A stretch of 64,000 bases of DNA from Mesorhizobium sp. J428 (GCF_024699925.1 NZ_JAJOMX010000005.1:1-64000); one strand, 5' to 3'; counted from the first letter of the stretch, positions 28,632 through 37,919 are shown. A program made the numbers and translations. The notes: a model not told the origin generated them from the sequence alone.

Positions 28632-28883
28632 CTACTTGCCCGAATAGATGTCCGAGCGCGTGACGTTTGCAGAGTAACCGTAGAGCGTCGGATCGGTGTC
28701 CTGCGAGCGAGGCGCGATGGAATGAGTGCGGTTGTAATCCACCGCCGGCGTGCTGCTTGTGTCGTGGCCCGTGCGCACCGCTGCCGGAGTATTGTTACCC
28801 GGGAACACGGTGGCTTCCTGAGCCAGAACGGGACCGGCGGCGAGGGTCAAAGCCAGCACCAGAGGAAACTTGTAGGCAGACAT
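28632..28883 (-). CDS. Small exported hypothetical protein
   Basis: 83 residues with a clear signal peptide (KFPLVLALTLAAGPVLAQEA). The mature part (NNTPAAVRTGHDTSSTPAVD, then RSDIYSGK) is hydrophilic and low in complexity. The DIYSGK ending and the duplicated relic at 26.2-26.35 kb suggest it belongs to the porin-flanking block. It resembles small DUF680-like exported proteins of rhizobia, but I cannot confirm that. Confidence 0.6.
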   Translation of the reverse strand: MSAYKFPLVLALTLAAGPVLAQEATVFPGNNTPAAVRTGHDTSSTPAVDYNRTHSIAPRSQDTDPTLYGYSANVTRSDIYSGK

Positions 28884-29086
28884 AGGATGGTCCTTTCATT
28901 TTCTGCTGCAGCCGTCGGGAGCAAGTGGCTGCACCGCCTATTGATCGGCGATGAAAGGAAGATAGCCGGCGACTCTCGCAGCGGCTTTTCCTTGGCCTTA
29001 AATATCTGACAATCTCGGCGCGCCGAGCGTCGCGCTGTGGTCAATCAGCAACACATGGCCGTTGATCTGCGCGGGAGCGACATGCC

Positions 29087-29100
29087 TTACGCGCATGTAA
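29087..29100. promoter_or_regulatory. TTAC-N6-GTAA dyad upstream of porin 2
   Basis: TTAC-GCGCAT-GTAA, 114 bases before the porin start, at the same distance as the dyad in front of porin 1. It may bind the OmpR-family regulator encoded at 24.0 kb. Confidence 0.4.
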
Positions 29101-29213
29101 ACTCGACGCAAAAGCCGCGCAAAGAGCCCGGTTCCTACTCCACATCGCGCTCATGACCGGCGATATCCGTCGGAACACCGGCGCAGTTGCATCCAAATTG
29201 GAGGTGGGAACCC

Positions 29214-30308
29214 GTGAAAAAATCTTTGATTCTATTGTCTTCGGCGTTTGGCGCATTGGGCGCAATGCCCGCTTGGAGCGCCGATGCCGTTATGTTGCCT
29301 GAGCCCGAACCTGTTGAATACGTGCGCATCTGCGACGCCTACGGGGCCGGCTTTTTCTACATTCCCGGCACTGAAACGTGCCTGGCGATGAGCGGTTACG
29401 TCTACTATCAGATCGGCGCTGAGAGCCGAGGCGTCGGTGACACGCCGCCTTTGACCTTTCATCCCGGCGATCAGTTCAACGAAGGCTTCTACAAGACTGT
29501 TCGCGCGCGGGTGAACTTCGACGCACGCTCGCAGACTGACTGGGGCACGCTCCGTTCATTTATTCGCCTTGAAGCCAACTGGAATGGAGCAGGCGACGGC
29601 CCCGCATTCGTCGATCAGGCGTTTATCGAACTCGGCGGTCTGCGCATGGGCTATACGGAATCGGCATGGACATCCACGCAGGGCGGCGGAGTGTCCAACT
29701 TTCCGGGCTCGCACTCCTGGTCTGGACTGGGTTATGGCTACCAGCAACGGCCACTCATAGCCTACACCTATACGGCCGGAAACGGCTTCTACGGTACTCT
29801 GTCTCTTGAAGACGATACGCTCGCCGGGGATGGCTATATGCCGGACGTCGTTGCAAAGGTCGGCGTCAATCAGGGATGGGGCGGTGCGTGGGCTCAATTC
29901 GGCTACGACGAATCGTTCCTTGGAACTGATGGGTATGCGGCGAAGCTCGGTCTTCACCTGAACATGCCCAACATGCCTGGATCGTCCCTCAGGCTCATCG
30001 GCACCTACGCCAACAATGCGAATATCTATTCGACCGGCCAGTTCGATGCAATCAGTTCTGAATGGTCGATCCTCGCGTCGTACAACCAGCAGTTCACAGA
30101 AACGCTGGGCGTCTCGGTCGCAGGACACTACTACAACAACCTGCACGCGGGTCTGGCGACGACCGGCATCAATGCATATGCAGCTGAGACCTCAGTAGTG
30201 TGGTTCCCTGTCTCGCAGTTTGAAGTGCGCAGCGAGCTTGCCTACAGCAAGATTGAGACTCTCGACGGGACGGTCTCCGGGTTCCTTCGCTTCACCCGCT
30301 ACTTCTAA
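29214..30308 (+). CDS. Rhizobial porin (RopA/Omp2b type), copy 2
   Basis: 364 residues, GTG start after GGAGG, with a signal peptide nearly identical to copy 1 (KKSLILLSSAFGALGAMPAW). The same opening VRICDAYGAGFFYIPGTETC, the same ARVNFDARSQTDWGTLRSFI core and the C-terminal SGFLRFTRYF are present. Loop regions differ most from copy 1 (for example ESRGVGDTPPLTFHPGD), as expected for surface-exposed loops after duplication. The 5' leader and the 3' hairpin are also shared with copy 1. Confidence 0.9.
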   Translation: MKKSLILLSSAFGALGAMPAWSADAVMLPEPEPVEYVRICDAYGAGFFYIPGTETCLAMSGYVYYQIGAESRGVGDTPPLTFHPGDQFNEGFYKTVRARVNFDARSQTDWGTLRSFIRLEANWNGAGDGPAFVDQAFIELGGLRMGYTESAWTSTQGGGVSNFPGSHSWSGLGYGYQQRPLIAYTYTAGNGFYGTLSLEDDTLAGDGYMPDVVAKVGVNQGWGGAWAQFGYDESFLGTDGYAAKLGLHLNMPNMPGSSLRLIGTYANNANIYSTGQFDAISSEWSILASYNQQFTETLGVSVAGHYYNNLHAGLATTGINAYAAETSVVWFPVSQFEVRSELAYSKIETLDGTVSGFLRFTRYF

Positions 30309-30323
30309 CTCACGACTTGATCG

Positions 30324-30358
30324 GTCCTGTCGGCGCATTTTCTCCGTGCCGACAGGAC
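30324..30358 (+). terminator. Hairpin terminator after porin 2
   Basis: A perfect 11-bp stem (GTCCTGTCGGC / GCCGACAGGAC) lies 15 bases after the porin stop, equivalent to the hairpin after porin 1. Confidence 0.75.
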
Positions 30359-30369
30359 TGGTGATCATA

Positions 30370-30732
30370 ATGCAAGCTCTCCTCCTGTTGACAATAGCAG
30401 CGACTGCGAATGCAGGGTCGCAGCTGTTCCTGAAGATGGCAGCCATGCGCCATCTCGGACTCAATGCGACGAGTTACGCCTCCTTTTGGCGACTTGTCGC
30501 CTCCTGGCATTTCTTGGCAGGTGTTTTTCTATTTTTCATTTCACTGGCAATATACATTTATCTACTGTCTATTTACGATATCGTTCTAATATTCCCCGCG
30601 ATGAGCCTTACTTATGTCGGCGTTATCTATTTGTCTTGGCGAGTTCTGGGCGAGCAGATCGACAACTGGCGATTGATCGGCGCAGCGTTTATCGCTGCCG
30701 GAATCGCTGCGCTTGCCGTGGGATCCGATTGA
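30370..30732 (+). CDS. EamA/SMR-like small membrane transporter
   Basis: 120 residues with four transmembrane segments (LLLLTIAATANAGSQLFL, FLAGVFLFFISLAIYIYLL, IVLIFPAMSLTYVGVIYL and IGAAFIAAGIAALAVG), as in EmrE-size drug/metabolite transporters and the ArnE/ArnF proteins. The conserved Glu of TM1 that defines true multidrug SMR pumps is absent, so substrate export is unclear. A truncated relic of the same gene follows porin 1. Confidence 0.65.
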   Translation: MQALLLLTIAATANAGSQLFLKMAAMRHLGLNATSYASFWRLVASWHFLAGVFLFFISLAIYIYLLSIYDIVLIFPAMSLTYVGVIYLSWRVLGEQIDNWRLIGAAFIAAGIAALAVGSD

Positions 30733-30939
30733 GCCGACGGCAAGCTCTCATTCTACGTGGGCTGCGACGATGTGAGGTCGGCACCCACTACGTGCGGCGC
30801 GGATTGAACCGGTCCCGGCGAGCGAACGGCCAGCATCTTTGGTCGACTGTAGGCCCGGCAAGGCGATCGTCGCCCTGCTGCCTTGCGGCATCGACGCTTC
30901 GGCCTGGCGATCCCGAGGCAGATTAGCCGGGATGGCGGC

Positions 30940-31872
30940 CTAGCGCCGGAGAGCCCTAATGGCCGCGAGATCGTTTCGGATGGTCGTGGCGGCCACGGCC
31001 GCTTGGCCCATCGCATGGCTAATTTGATCCAGCCCAGAAACAACGTCGCCGGCCGCGTAAAGCCCGCGGATGCTGGTTCTTTGATGACGGTCAATCACTG
31101 GACAGCCATCGCCTGTCGCCTGCGCGCCGATAGCTAACGCTAGCTCCGATCGGATAGTCGTCCCGAGCGCCGGATATATGCTGGCGAATGCTACAGATCT
31201 TGCAGGTAGTTTCACCTGGATGGTTCCGGAATGCAGTGAGAATTCCAGACACGGCCCTTGAAGGAGGTCGATCTCCGCAGATTGGATCCGCGCGCGTTCG
31301 CTTCTGTCAAAATCATGATCGCCCTCTGGGGAAATCAAGCTCACCTTGTCCGTATAGCTCCGCAAAAACTCCGCTTCTGCCAGGCCAGATTCGCCCGTGC
31401 CAATCACGGCGACCGGGCGATCGGTCACCTCGTAGCCGTCACATATCGGACAATAGCGCAGCAGCCCACTTGCGACAGCTTCGTCATGCTGCCCGCGGGG
31501 CATCCTCATCGGGCGATTGTTTAGAACGCCGGTAGCGAGAAGCACGGTGCGGGCCGAAAACGTGCGGTCGACTGTGTTGATGACGAACCGGCCGCCAGCA
31601 GCCACCGAGAGGGAGTTGACGATACTTGGTTCGAAGGCTGCGCCATATTTAGTCGCTTGGTCTCGCATGCGGTCGAGCAACTCGAAGCCGCTTATTCCGT
31701 CGGGAAATCCAGAATGGTTGTGCGTCATCGGGATCGTTGCTGCCCGACCATCCCCGGCATCGATGACCAGGGTCAACAGATGGAATCGAGCCAAGTAGGT
31801 CGCTGCTGTCAGGCCTGCGGGGCCGCCGCCGATTACGAGGCAATCGACGATTTCGGCTGATCGGGCTGACAT
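30940..31872 (-). CDS. TrxB-like NAD(P)/FAD-dependent oxidoreductase
   Basis: About 310 residues from an ATG at 31872; a GTG at 31905 would add 11. The Rossmann FAD motif VIGGGPAGLTAATYLARFH is at the N terminus, a thioredoxin-reductase-like redox pair in YCPICDGYEV (Cys-x-x-Cys), the NAD(P) motif VIGTGESGLAEAEFL, and the C-terminal FAD motif GLYAAGDVVSGLDQISHAMG. It could reduce a thiol partner or belong to the ferredoxin-NADP reductase-like branch. No thioredoxin gene is adjacent. Confidence 0.8.
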   Translation of the reverse strand: MSARSAEIVDCLVIGGGPAGLTAATYLARFHLLTLVIDAGDGRAATIPMTHNHSGFPDGISGFELLDRMRDQATKYGAAFEPSIVNSLSVAAGGRFVINTVDRTFSARTVLLATGVLNNRPMRMPRGQHDEAVASGLLRYCPICDGYEVTDRPVAVIGTGESGLAEAEFLRSYTDKVSLISPEGDHDFDRSERARIQSAEIDLLQGPCLEFSLHSGTIQVKLPARSVAFASIYPALGTTIRSELALAIGAQATGDGCPVIDRHQRTSIRGLYAAGDVVSGLDQISHAMGQAAVAATTIRNDLAAIRALRR

Positions 31873-32016
31873 GGCTGAGGTCCATTTCTCATTCGAGACC
31901 AGCACAGCTGTTTCACTGAATCGGTATCATCATCCATCAAGAATTCTGATGCCTAGCCTCGGCGTCACGAATTCAACCGGCCAGGATCCAGCGCCCGCAG
32001 CCTGTGACCAGTGCAG

Positions 32017-32439
32017 TCAGGGTGCCGGGTGCCTTGCCTCGACATATGACACATACGCCGAACTTCCTGCCGAAAGTTCCGCTGGCACTTTTACGATGAA
32101 AAAACCCCGTCGACCGTAAACCCTAGGCTTGGAGCGGCCGTGGACGGTGCCATCATGCAATGTAAATTCTGTTCCGTCAGCCGCTCGTATTTGCGCATCC
32201 ACATGGCCTGAGAATACGCCATTTCTGATACGTTTCGGGAATCCGACATCCCCGCGAATGACAACGCCGGTTTCGGTGGAATAAGCCCGAGCACGTAGGA
32301 CGCGCGCGCCGGCCGTGGAACTATTCGGGGCAATTGTGACGCTCAATGGGAAGCGATTTTCTAGCTGTGCAGCGGTGCTTGACGGCACGGTGGTCATCAG
32401 AGCCAGCGCCACAAGCGCTGTGGAAACGACCGCTCTCAT
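32017..32439 (-). CDS. Exported hypothetical protein
   Basis: 140 residues starting MRAVVSTALVALALMTTV with a signal peptide ending near SSTAAQ. The mature part is a predicted beta-rich domain (FPLSVTIAPNSSTAGARVLR, TGVVIRGDVGFPKR, FTLHDGTVHGRSKPRV). I do not recognise a family. It is divergent from the DUF411 gene, and a TTAC-N6-GTAA dyad lies between the two starts. Confidence 0.6.
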   Translation of the reverse strand: MRAVVSTALVALALMTTVPSSTAAQLENRFPLSVTIAPNSSTAGARVLRARAYSTETGVVIRGDVGFPKRIRNGVFSGHVDAQIRAADGTEFTLHDGTVHGRSKPRVYGRRGFFIVKVPAELSAGSSAYVSYVEARHPAP

Positions 32440-32513
32440 AGTGCTCTCCAAAGATAGACCTAGATGATGCCTTACCATTCCTAACTACGAATTACCTCAG
32501 CCTTCCACCAAGC

Positions 32514-32527
32514 TTACATATTTGTAA
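32514..32527. promoter_or_regulatory. TTAC-N6-GTAA dyad between divergent genes
   Basis: TTAC-ATATTT-GTAA, part of CTTACATATTTGTAAAG, the best dyad of this class in the window. It lies between the exported-protein gene (minus) and the DUF411 gene (plus). Confidence 0.45.
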
Positions 32528-32660
32528 AGTGGTGCCCGTTGGGTAATGGTTGGCCGTCGTTGCGGCCGAACGTGGCTTGTTGTAGCGATAGCGAGGGCGC
32601 GCACGTCGCGAAGTTTCGCCTAGCTCGTGAGATAAGTGTTCAATCGGTAGGAGAAGCGAA

Positions 32661-33116
32661 TTGAGGACCTACAGATCGATGCTGCGGCTCGCAGTTTTCA
32701 CCGCGACTGCACTGATCAGCCAAGCCGCGTGGGCGGCGGGGCAAATGGAGGTTCTGAAATCTGCTTCTTGCGGCTGCTGCGTCTCGTGGGGCAAGCACAT
32801 GCGAGAGGCAGGATTCACAGTTACTGAGCGGGACCTTCCGCTGGCAGATCTCAACGCGGCGAAGGCCGAAGCGGGCCTGAAGCCAGGACAAACGTCGTGT
32901 CATACCGCGCGGATCAACGGCTACGTCATCGAGGGCCACGTTCCTGTGCGCGAGGTGACGCGACTGCTCGTGGAGCGGCCGGAGGCAATCGGGCTGACGG
33001 TACCCGACATGCCCTACGGCTCGCCTGGCATGGGCGACGCGGCCAACGCTGATCCCTACGACGTGCTGCTGATGAAGCGGGATGGCGCGACCGAGGTTTA
33101 CGCAAGCTATCCTTAG
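32661..33116 (+). CDS. DUF411 (CopG-like) metal-binding protein
   Basis: 151 residues from a TTG with GGAG eight bases upstream (an ATG at 32679 would shorten it by six). It has a signal peptide (LRLAVFTATALISQAAWAAG), then the DUF411 domain with SASCGCCVSWGKHMREAGF (Cys-x-Cys-Cys) and TSCHTARINGYVIEGHVP (Cys-His) and PGMGD near the end. DUF411 proteins, including CopG of copper-resistance clusters, have a thioredoxin-like fold and bind or oxidise copper in the periplasm. Confidence 0.85.
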   Translation: MRTYRSMLRLAVFTATALISQAAWAAGQMEVLKSASCGCCVSWGKHMREAGFTVTERDLPLADLNAAKAEAGLKPGQTSCHTARINGYVIEGHVPVREVTRLLVERPEAIGLTVPDMPYGSPGMGDAANADPYDVLLMKRDGATEVYASYP

Positions 33117-33287
33117 CTTGCCGCTTGCGACGAGCCTTTCAATCATGCTGTTTGCGACGCAAACTGATGGAACGCGCCGCGGTCACGACACCGGCGCGTG
33201 CGCAGACAGCCCATGATTGGCGCGATCGTTCAATAATTCCAATAGGCGATGCGGCATCCTCCGAGGACACAATCCTTGGAGGTCGCC

Positions 33288-33755
33288 TTGCGCATCACCC
33301 TCAACCGCCAGACGGCGGAATTGCCCCGCGAACTGGCCGAAGAGCCACTACTCTTCGTGCTTCGGGATCATTTCGGACTGAATGGCCCACGCTTCGGTTG
33401 CGGCGTCGGATCGTGCGGCGCCTGCACGGTCGTCATCGATGGCGAGGCACAGCGCTCCTGCGTCTATGCCACGGCGGCGGCAGACGGCCGTCAGGTGCTG
33501 ACGCTGGAAGGACTCGCAGAAGGCGACAGTCTGCATGCGGTCCAGCAAGCCTGGATCGAGGAAAGCGTGCCGCAGTGCGGCTATTGTCAGAACGGCCAGA
33601 TCATGACCGCGTTCGCGCTGCTGGCTGCCCGGCCGGATGCCACGGCGGCAGAGATCGAGGAGGTCATGGACGGGGTCCTCTGCCGCTGCGGCACGCAGGC
33701 ACGCATCCGCAAGGCGGTGGCGCGGGCGCAATCTGTATTGGCGGGAGGCGCGTGA
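33288..33755 (+). CDS. [2Fe-2S] subunit of molybdenum hydroxylase (IorA/XdhA type)
   Basis: 155 residues from a TTG preceded by GGAGG (an ATG at 33249 is a possible alternative). The plant-type [2Fe-2S] motif GCGVGSCGACTVVIDG is followed by the second cluster domain CGYCQNGQIM and CRCGTQARIR, as in the small subunits of isoquinoline 1-oxidoreductase and aldehyde dehydrogenases. Its stop overlaps the ATG of the large subunit. It passes electrons from the Mo centre to an external acceptor. Confidence 0.88.
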   Translation: MRITLNRQTAELPRELAEEPLLFVLRDHFGLNGPRFGCGVGSCGACTVVIDGEAQRSCVYATAAADGRQVLTLEGLAEGDSLHAVQQAWIEESVPQCGYCQNGQIMTAFALLAARPDATAAEIEEVMDGVLCRCGTQARIRKAVARAQSVLAGGA

Positions 33756-35908
33756 TGGCGGGCCTGTCGCGACGCCGTTTCCTCATGGCGCTCGGCTGGG
33801 GCGCGGCCGGGATCACGGCCGTCGCCGGTGGGGCGGCATGGGCGCTGATGCCGACACTGCCTCCGCGCAACGCGCCGACGCATGCAGATGCCACTGCGTG
33901 GCTCAGCCTCCGGCCGGATGGGGTTTTCGAACTCTACTCCAGCCGCGCCGAGATGGGCCAGGGGATATCGATGGGTCTCCGCCAGGTCGCTGCCGACGAA
34001 CTGGGCGTTGAAGTGGCTCGTGTCCGGCTCGCGCAGGCGGATACGAGCCTCGTTCCGGTCGCGCGCTCTACCGTCGGCTCGGACGCGATGCGCGAGACGG
34101 GTGTCCTGGTGGCGCGCGCGGCAGCGGCTCTTGCTAGCGCGATCCTGCGCGAAGCGGCGCAGCGGCTCGGCCGTCCGGTTGCGGACCTGCGGCTGGCATC
34201 GGACGGTGTCGTATCCGGTGGCAAGACCATGCTGACATTCGAAGAACTGGGCCCGGGCGCGTCACTGCTCGTAACCGCCGAGGATGTCGAGACCGCGACA
34301 CCCAGGCTGCTTGCGGGTCCGGACGGTCGTCGCGAGGTCGGTCGCGCCCATCCAACCCACGATGTCGATGCGATCGTCACCGGCAACCGCCCTCTCTATG
34401 CCGACGACGTGCGCGTGCCCGGGATGGTGTTTGGGGCGGTCGTCCGTCCGCAGACGCTTGGAGGACGAATCCTCGGCATCGACGCGTCGGCATGCCAGTC
34501 GGTTCCAGGATTCCTCGGTCTCTACCGCGATGGTGACTTCGCCGGCCTCGTCGCGACCCGGCGCGGCGCGCTGGCGCAGGCATTGGGCATGCTCGTCGTC
34601 GAAGAGGAGGAAGGCCCGGATGTTGATTCAGACGACATTTCGGGGATGGTCGACATCCGCAGTGCGTCCGACGTGCTGGAGCATAGTGTCTTCGATACAG
34701 GCGACCAAAGTGACGGGCCGTTCGACGTCGACCTGACGCTCACTGTTCCTCTTGCGGCACATGCCTCGATCGAGCCCCGCACGGCCGTTGCCCGGTTCGG
34801 CGACAACGGCGGCCTCGAAGTGTGGACAGGGACCCAGGATCCGTTCTTCGTCCGCAACAGTCTCGCCGACACGTTCGGCCTCGGCCCGGACAGGGTGGTG
34901 GTGCACGGCATGCGCATCGGCGGGGGTTTCGGCGCACGCACGATCGTCGCCGCGGAGATGGACGCGGCGCGGCTGGCGAGGCTCTGCGGGCGGCCGGTGA
35001 AGGTGCAGTGGAGCCGGAGCGACGAATTCCGAGCAGGTTTCCACCGTCCTCCATCGTCGCACCGCATTCGGCTTTCGGCGGACGCAGAGGGGCGGATCAC
35101 CCACTGGCATCACGCGTTCCGGTCCGGGCACGTGATCTTCACGTCTGCGGCGATGGGTCCGGGCCTGCAGTTTGCGACCAGCTTCGTCGCCGATCCGGGT
35201 GTCGCACGCGGCTCCGTCCCGCCCTATGCGGCGGATGCCACCGCCGTCGAATTCGAGGACGTTCGCCTGCCAGTCAAGACCGGTCCGTGGCGCGGTCTCG
35301 GTGCGGCGGCCAACAGCTGGGCGGTCGAGACCGCCGTAGATGCGCTGGCGCGGGCGAAGGGCATCGACCCGCTGGACATGCGCCTGAGGTCGATAGGGCC
35401 TCAGCACGCGCGATTAAGTGCGGTGCTCTCGGCAGCCGCCGAGATGGCCGGCTGGACCGCGCGGCCGAAGGATTCGGCCGATGAAGGCTGGGGGCTCGCC
35501 TGCGGCATCTACAAGGAAATGTCCTACGCTACCGCGGTCGCGCGCGTGACAAGGACGGAGGCCGGATACAGAGTGACGGGCCTGTGGTGCGCGCACGATT
35601 GCGGCCTCGTCGTGAATCCCGATCAGGTGCGGGCGCAGGTCGAGGGCAACCTGGTGTGGGGGATCGGCATGGCCTTGAAGGAGGAACTGCTTGTGGACGG
35701 CGGTCGTATTCGGCCCGAGAGCTTTTTCGACTATCCGCTGCCTGTGCTGTCGGATGTGCCGGACATCGAAATCCGCCTGATCGAGGACGGCAACGAGCCC
35801 ACGGGCGCCGGAGAGACCGCTATCGTCTGCGGAACGGCAGCCGTCACCAACGCTGTCGCGGCGATGACGGGCCGGACGGTCACCGCGCTCCCAGTCAAGC
35901 AGGCCTGA
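33755..35908 (+). CDS. Molybdopterin-binding subunit of aldehyde/isoquinoline oxidoreductase (IorB type)
   Basis: A 717-residue periplasmic enzyme with a Tat signal (SRRRFLMALGWGAAGITAV). The Mo-hydroxylase blocks are visible: EMGQGISMGLRQVAADELG, GGGFGARTIVAAEMDAARLA, GPWRGLGAAANSWAVETAVD, and near the end PTGAGETAIVCGTAAVTNAV with the Glu used as base. The IorB-type split domain order fits the fused small/large pair. The reaction, hydroxylation of an aldehyde or N-heterocycle, cannot be fixed from sequence. An AraC-type regulator follows. Confidence 0.85.
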   Translation: MAGLSRRRFLMALGWGAAGITAVAGGAAWALMPTLPPRNAPTHADATAWLSLRPDGVFELYSSRAEMGQGISMGLRQVAADELGVEVARVRLAQADTSLVPVARSTVGSDAMRETGVLVARAAAALASAILREAAQRLGRPVADLRLASDGVVSGGKTMLTFEELGPGASLLVTAEDVETATPRLLAGPDGRREVGRAHPTHDVDAIVTGNRPLYADDVRVPGMVFGAVVRPQTLGGRILGIDASACQSVPGFLGLYRDGDFAGLVATRRGALAQALGMLVVEEEEGPDVDSDDISGMVDIRSASDVLEHSVFDTGDQSDGPFDVDLTLTVPLAAHASIEPRTAVARFGDNGGLEVWTGTQDPFFVRNSLADTFGLGPDRVVVHGMRIGGGFGARTIVAAEMDAARLARLCGRPVKVQWSRSDEFRAGFHRPPSSHRIRLSADAEGRITHWHHAFRSGHVIFTSAAMGPGLQFATSFVADPGVARGSVPPYAADATAVEFEDVRLPVKTGPWRGLGAAANSWAVETAVDALARAKGIDPLDMRLRSIGPQHARLSAVLSAAAEMAGWTARPKDSADEGWGLACGIYKEMSYATAVARVTRTEAGYRVTGLWCAHDCGLVVNPDQVRAQVEGNLVWGIGMALKEELLVDGGRIRPESFFDYPLPVLSDVPDIEIRLIEDGNEPTGAGETAIVCGTAAVTNAVAAMTGRTVTALPVKQA

Positions 35909-35909
35909 C

Positions 35910-36839
35910 GTGGAGGATTTCGCCAGCGCGCTGGTTCTGGCGATGGTGCGCCGTTCGCTTGCGCGGCAATCGATCGAGGTTGCCGCTTTAAGTTCTACGG
36001 CCAACCGGACCGTCCGCCTGGAGGAAAAACAGGCATTGCTTGAAGCCGTGCTCGTTTCCCACGGCCCCGCAGCCATCCTGAGCGTGGCAGACATCGTGCC
36101 GGAGTTCGCCGACCATCCCGTGGCAGGCGTGTTCGCCGGATGTCGGAACCCGACCGATGTGGTGACATGTTGGCTCGCGATCGAGCGCTATTTCCATTCA
36201 CGGCATCGCACCCGTGTCGTAGACCGCACCGACGATCGGATCGTCATGGAGCACTTCGATACGCGCGGATCGCGGATATCAACCGGTGAGAACCTCGCCG
36301 TGGCCGGATTAATCCTCGGCATTCTCCGCTGGCGGGGCGCGCACGGTGTCGAGTTGGGTTTCGATTCGGCAATCTCGACCGCTGATCCTGCCGCATCGGC
36401 GGAACAGACACATCGCTGGATGATCTGCTGGAAAGGATTCAATCCTCTGCCAGGCGCTCCTTCGGCATGGGACGACGGGTCGGTTCCTTCCGTGGATTTT
36501 AGCGGACGAGCCATATCCGATCCCTTTGTGGCGCGTCTATTTGCCGAGGAACTGGGCGGGCCCCGCGCGCGCCGCAACGCTGCCCGAACTGCGCGCGCCG
36601 CCGGGCTCAGTCTACGAACGCTCCAGAGGCGGCTGGCTCAGTCTGGCTGGACTCTCGGTGATATCGTCGCATCCGCCCGCGTTCATGTCGCGACACGCCT
36701 GCTCGCGTCAACTGACACGCCGCTTGCACTTGTCGGCCTCCTCGCAGGCTATAGCGACCAGCCGCATTTCCAGCGGGCGTTCAAGATCGCGGTCGGCCCC
36801 ACGCCAGCGGAGTATAGACGCCTCGTCGCTCCCGTCTGA
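35910..36839 (+). CDS. AraC-family transcriptional regulator
   Basis: 309 residues from a GTG immediately after the oxidoreductase stop. The C-terminal third has the double HTH of AraC regulators: RTARAAGLSLRTLQRRLAQS and SARVHVATRLLASTDTPLAL, ending with YSDQPHFQRAFKIAVGPTPAEYRR. The N-terminal ligand domain is unrecognised. Its position suggests local control of the Mo-enzyme genes. Confidence 0.82.
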   Translation: MEDFASALVLAMVRRSLARQSIEVAALSSTANRTVRLEEKQALLEAVLVSHGPAAILSVADIVPEFADHPVAGVFAGCRNPTDVVTCWLAIERYFHSRHRTRVVDRTDDRIVMEHFDTRGSRISTGENLAVAGLILGILRWRGAHGVELGFDSAISTADPAASAEQTHRWMICWKGFNPLPGAPSAWDDGSVPSVDFSGRAISDPFVARLFAEELGGPRARRNAARTARAAGLSLRTLQRRLAQSGWTLGDIVASARVHVATRLLASTDTPLALVGLLAGYSDQPHFQRAFKIAVGPTPAEYRRLVAPV

Positions 36840-36936
36840 GCAGGCCAGAAATCGAGGCAGTCGGGCGCGCGCATTATCCGGTAAACGGGAAACTGCCGCG
36901 GAAGGCTGCCATCCGCGGCAATGTGATGACCGAAAA

Positions 36937-37233
36937 TTAGTCGGGCTTGAGCTCCGGTGCGTCGGGATCGAATCCCTCAAGCTCCCGCTGTATCGCGTCC
37001 TTCGCAGCCGTCGCCTGGTCGCCGTCACTGCCATGCCGCGCTGCGACCGTGAACGTCTCGACGCGGGGCTGCACGACCCATGCGACCTCGATGTCGTGCA
37101 TCGGGAGGCGCTTTCGGACGAAGGATTCGAGCTTCCGGATCACGTCCGGGTCCTTGAACCGCTCTCCGTTCGGCGGGACGACGATGAACGCACCCGGCGG
37201 GCCGGACCCGCCGGGACGGTCGGCTTTTTCCAT
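36937..37233 (-). CDS. Small hypothetical protein, last gene of the Ni/Co minus-strand group
   Basis: 98 residues, MEKADRPGGSGPPGAFIVV to LEGFDPDAPELKPD, charged and without membrane segments or Cys. It starts six bases after the stop of the membrane-anchor gene and is the third gene of the HupE-like group. Function unknown. Confidence 0.55.
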   Translation of the reverse strand: MEKADRPGGSGPPGAFIVVPPNGERFKDPDVIRKLESFVRKRLPMHDIEVAWVVQPRVETFTVAARHGSDGDQATAAKDAIQRELEGFDPDAPELKPD

Positions 37234-37239
37234 CGCCGC

Positions 37240-37903
37240 CTACATCATCCGCTTGATGTCGGAATACGCGCCGCTGGTTTTCAGCGTCACCGTGACGGGC
37301 GCGTCCGTGCGATTGCGCCAAAACCAGCCATGATTGCCGTCGAAGGCAGCTTCCAGCACACCCTCGTCCTCGGCGACGCCGCGGCCCTTCTCGTAGGAGA
37401 TGTTCTCGCCGCCGCCGTCGCCATGGGTGTCGAAATTCACCACGGCGCCATTCGCGGTCCAGGCGTAGTTCGCCTGCGCGCCCTTGCCCATGACCAGCTT
37501 GACCTCGACGCCCTCGCCGGGAGCGAGCGTCAACGACATCTCGTCGGAACGCGTCTCCTGAGCATAGGCGCTACCGACGAGGAACTCCGACATGATGCGG
37601 TGGAGGAGGCTCGACCCCTGCTGCGAGGTGTTGGGAACGGTGGAAGGCGCGGCAGCCGGAACGGCACTCGGTGCATCACGCATGCGGTCGGCTTCCGCTT
37701 CCTCGGCGAGCTGCGTCTTGATCTCGCCCATCTCGGCCAGCCCGAGCGCGCCGCCGACCCCGGTTGGGTCGATGCCGTATTCGGACGGCAGGACGACCGC
37801 GACGAGGATGGCGACGGCCGCCACGATCGCGATGATCGTGGACTTGAGGAGCTGCGCCGAGGTCGGCAGTTCGGCGCGGGTGGGGGTGTCGGAATTTGTA
37901 CAT
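37240..37903 (-). pseudogene. Transmembrane anchor protein, frameshifted at codon 3
   Basis: From the ATG at 37903 (AAGGAG upstream) the frame fails after two codons because of an extra A in the AAATTT run near 37894. In the correct frame the protein reads NSDTPTRAELPTSAQLLKST, with a membrane helix (IIAIVAAVAILVAVVLPSEY) and a periplasmic domain rich in Gly (NFDTHGDGGGENISYEKGRG) ending WFWRNRTDAPVTVTLKTSGA. This matches the anchor proteins that follow HupE/UreJ-like genes in metal clusters. Length would be about 220 residues. Confidence 0.65.
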
Positions 37904-37919
37904 GTGTGGTTCTCCTTGT

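Noticed and set aside
33125..33754. Long open frame extending upstream of the molybdenum-enzyme large subunit
   Set aside because: This 5' part lies over the [2Fe-2S] subunit gene in another frame and has the Arg-rich composition of a shadow ORF; the Tat signal at 33755 marks the true start.
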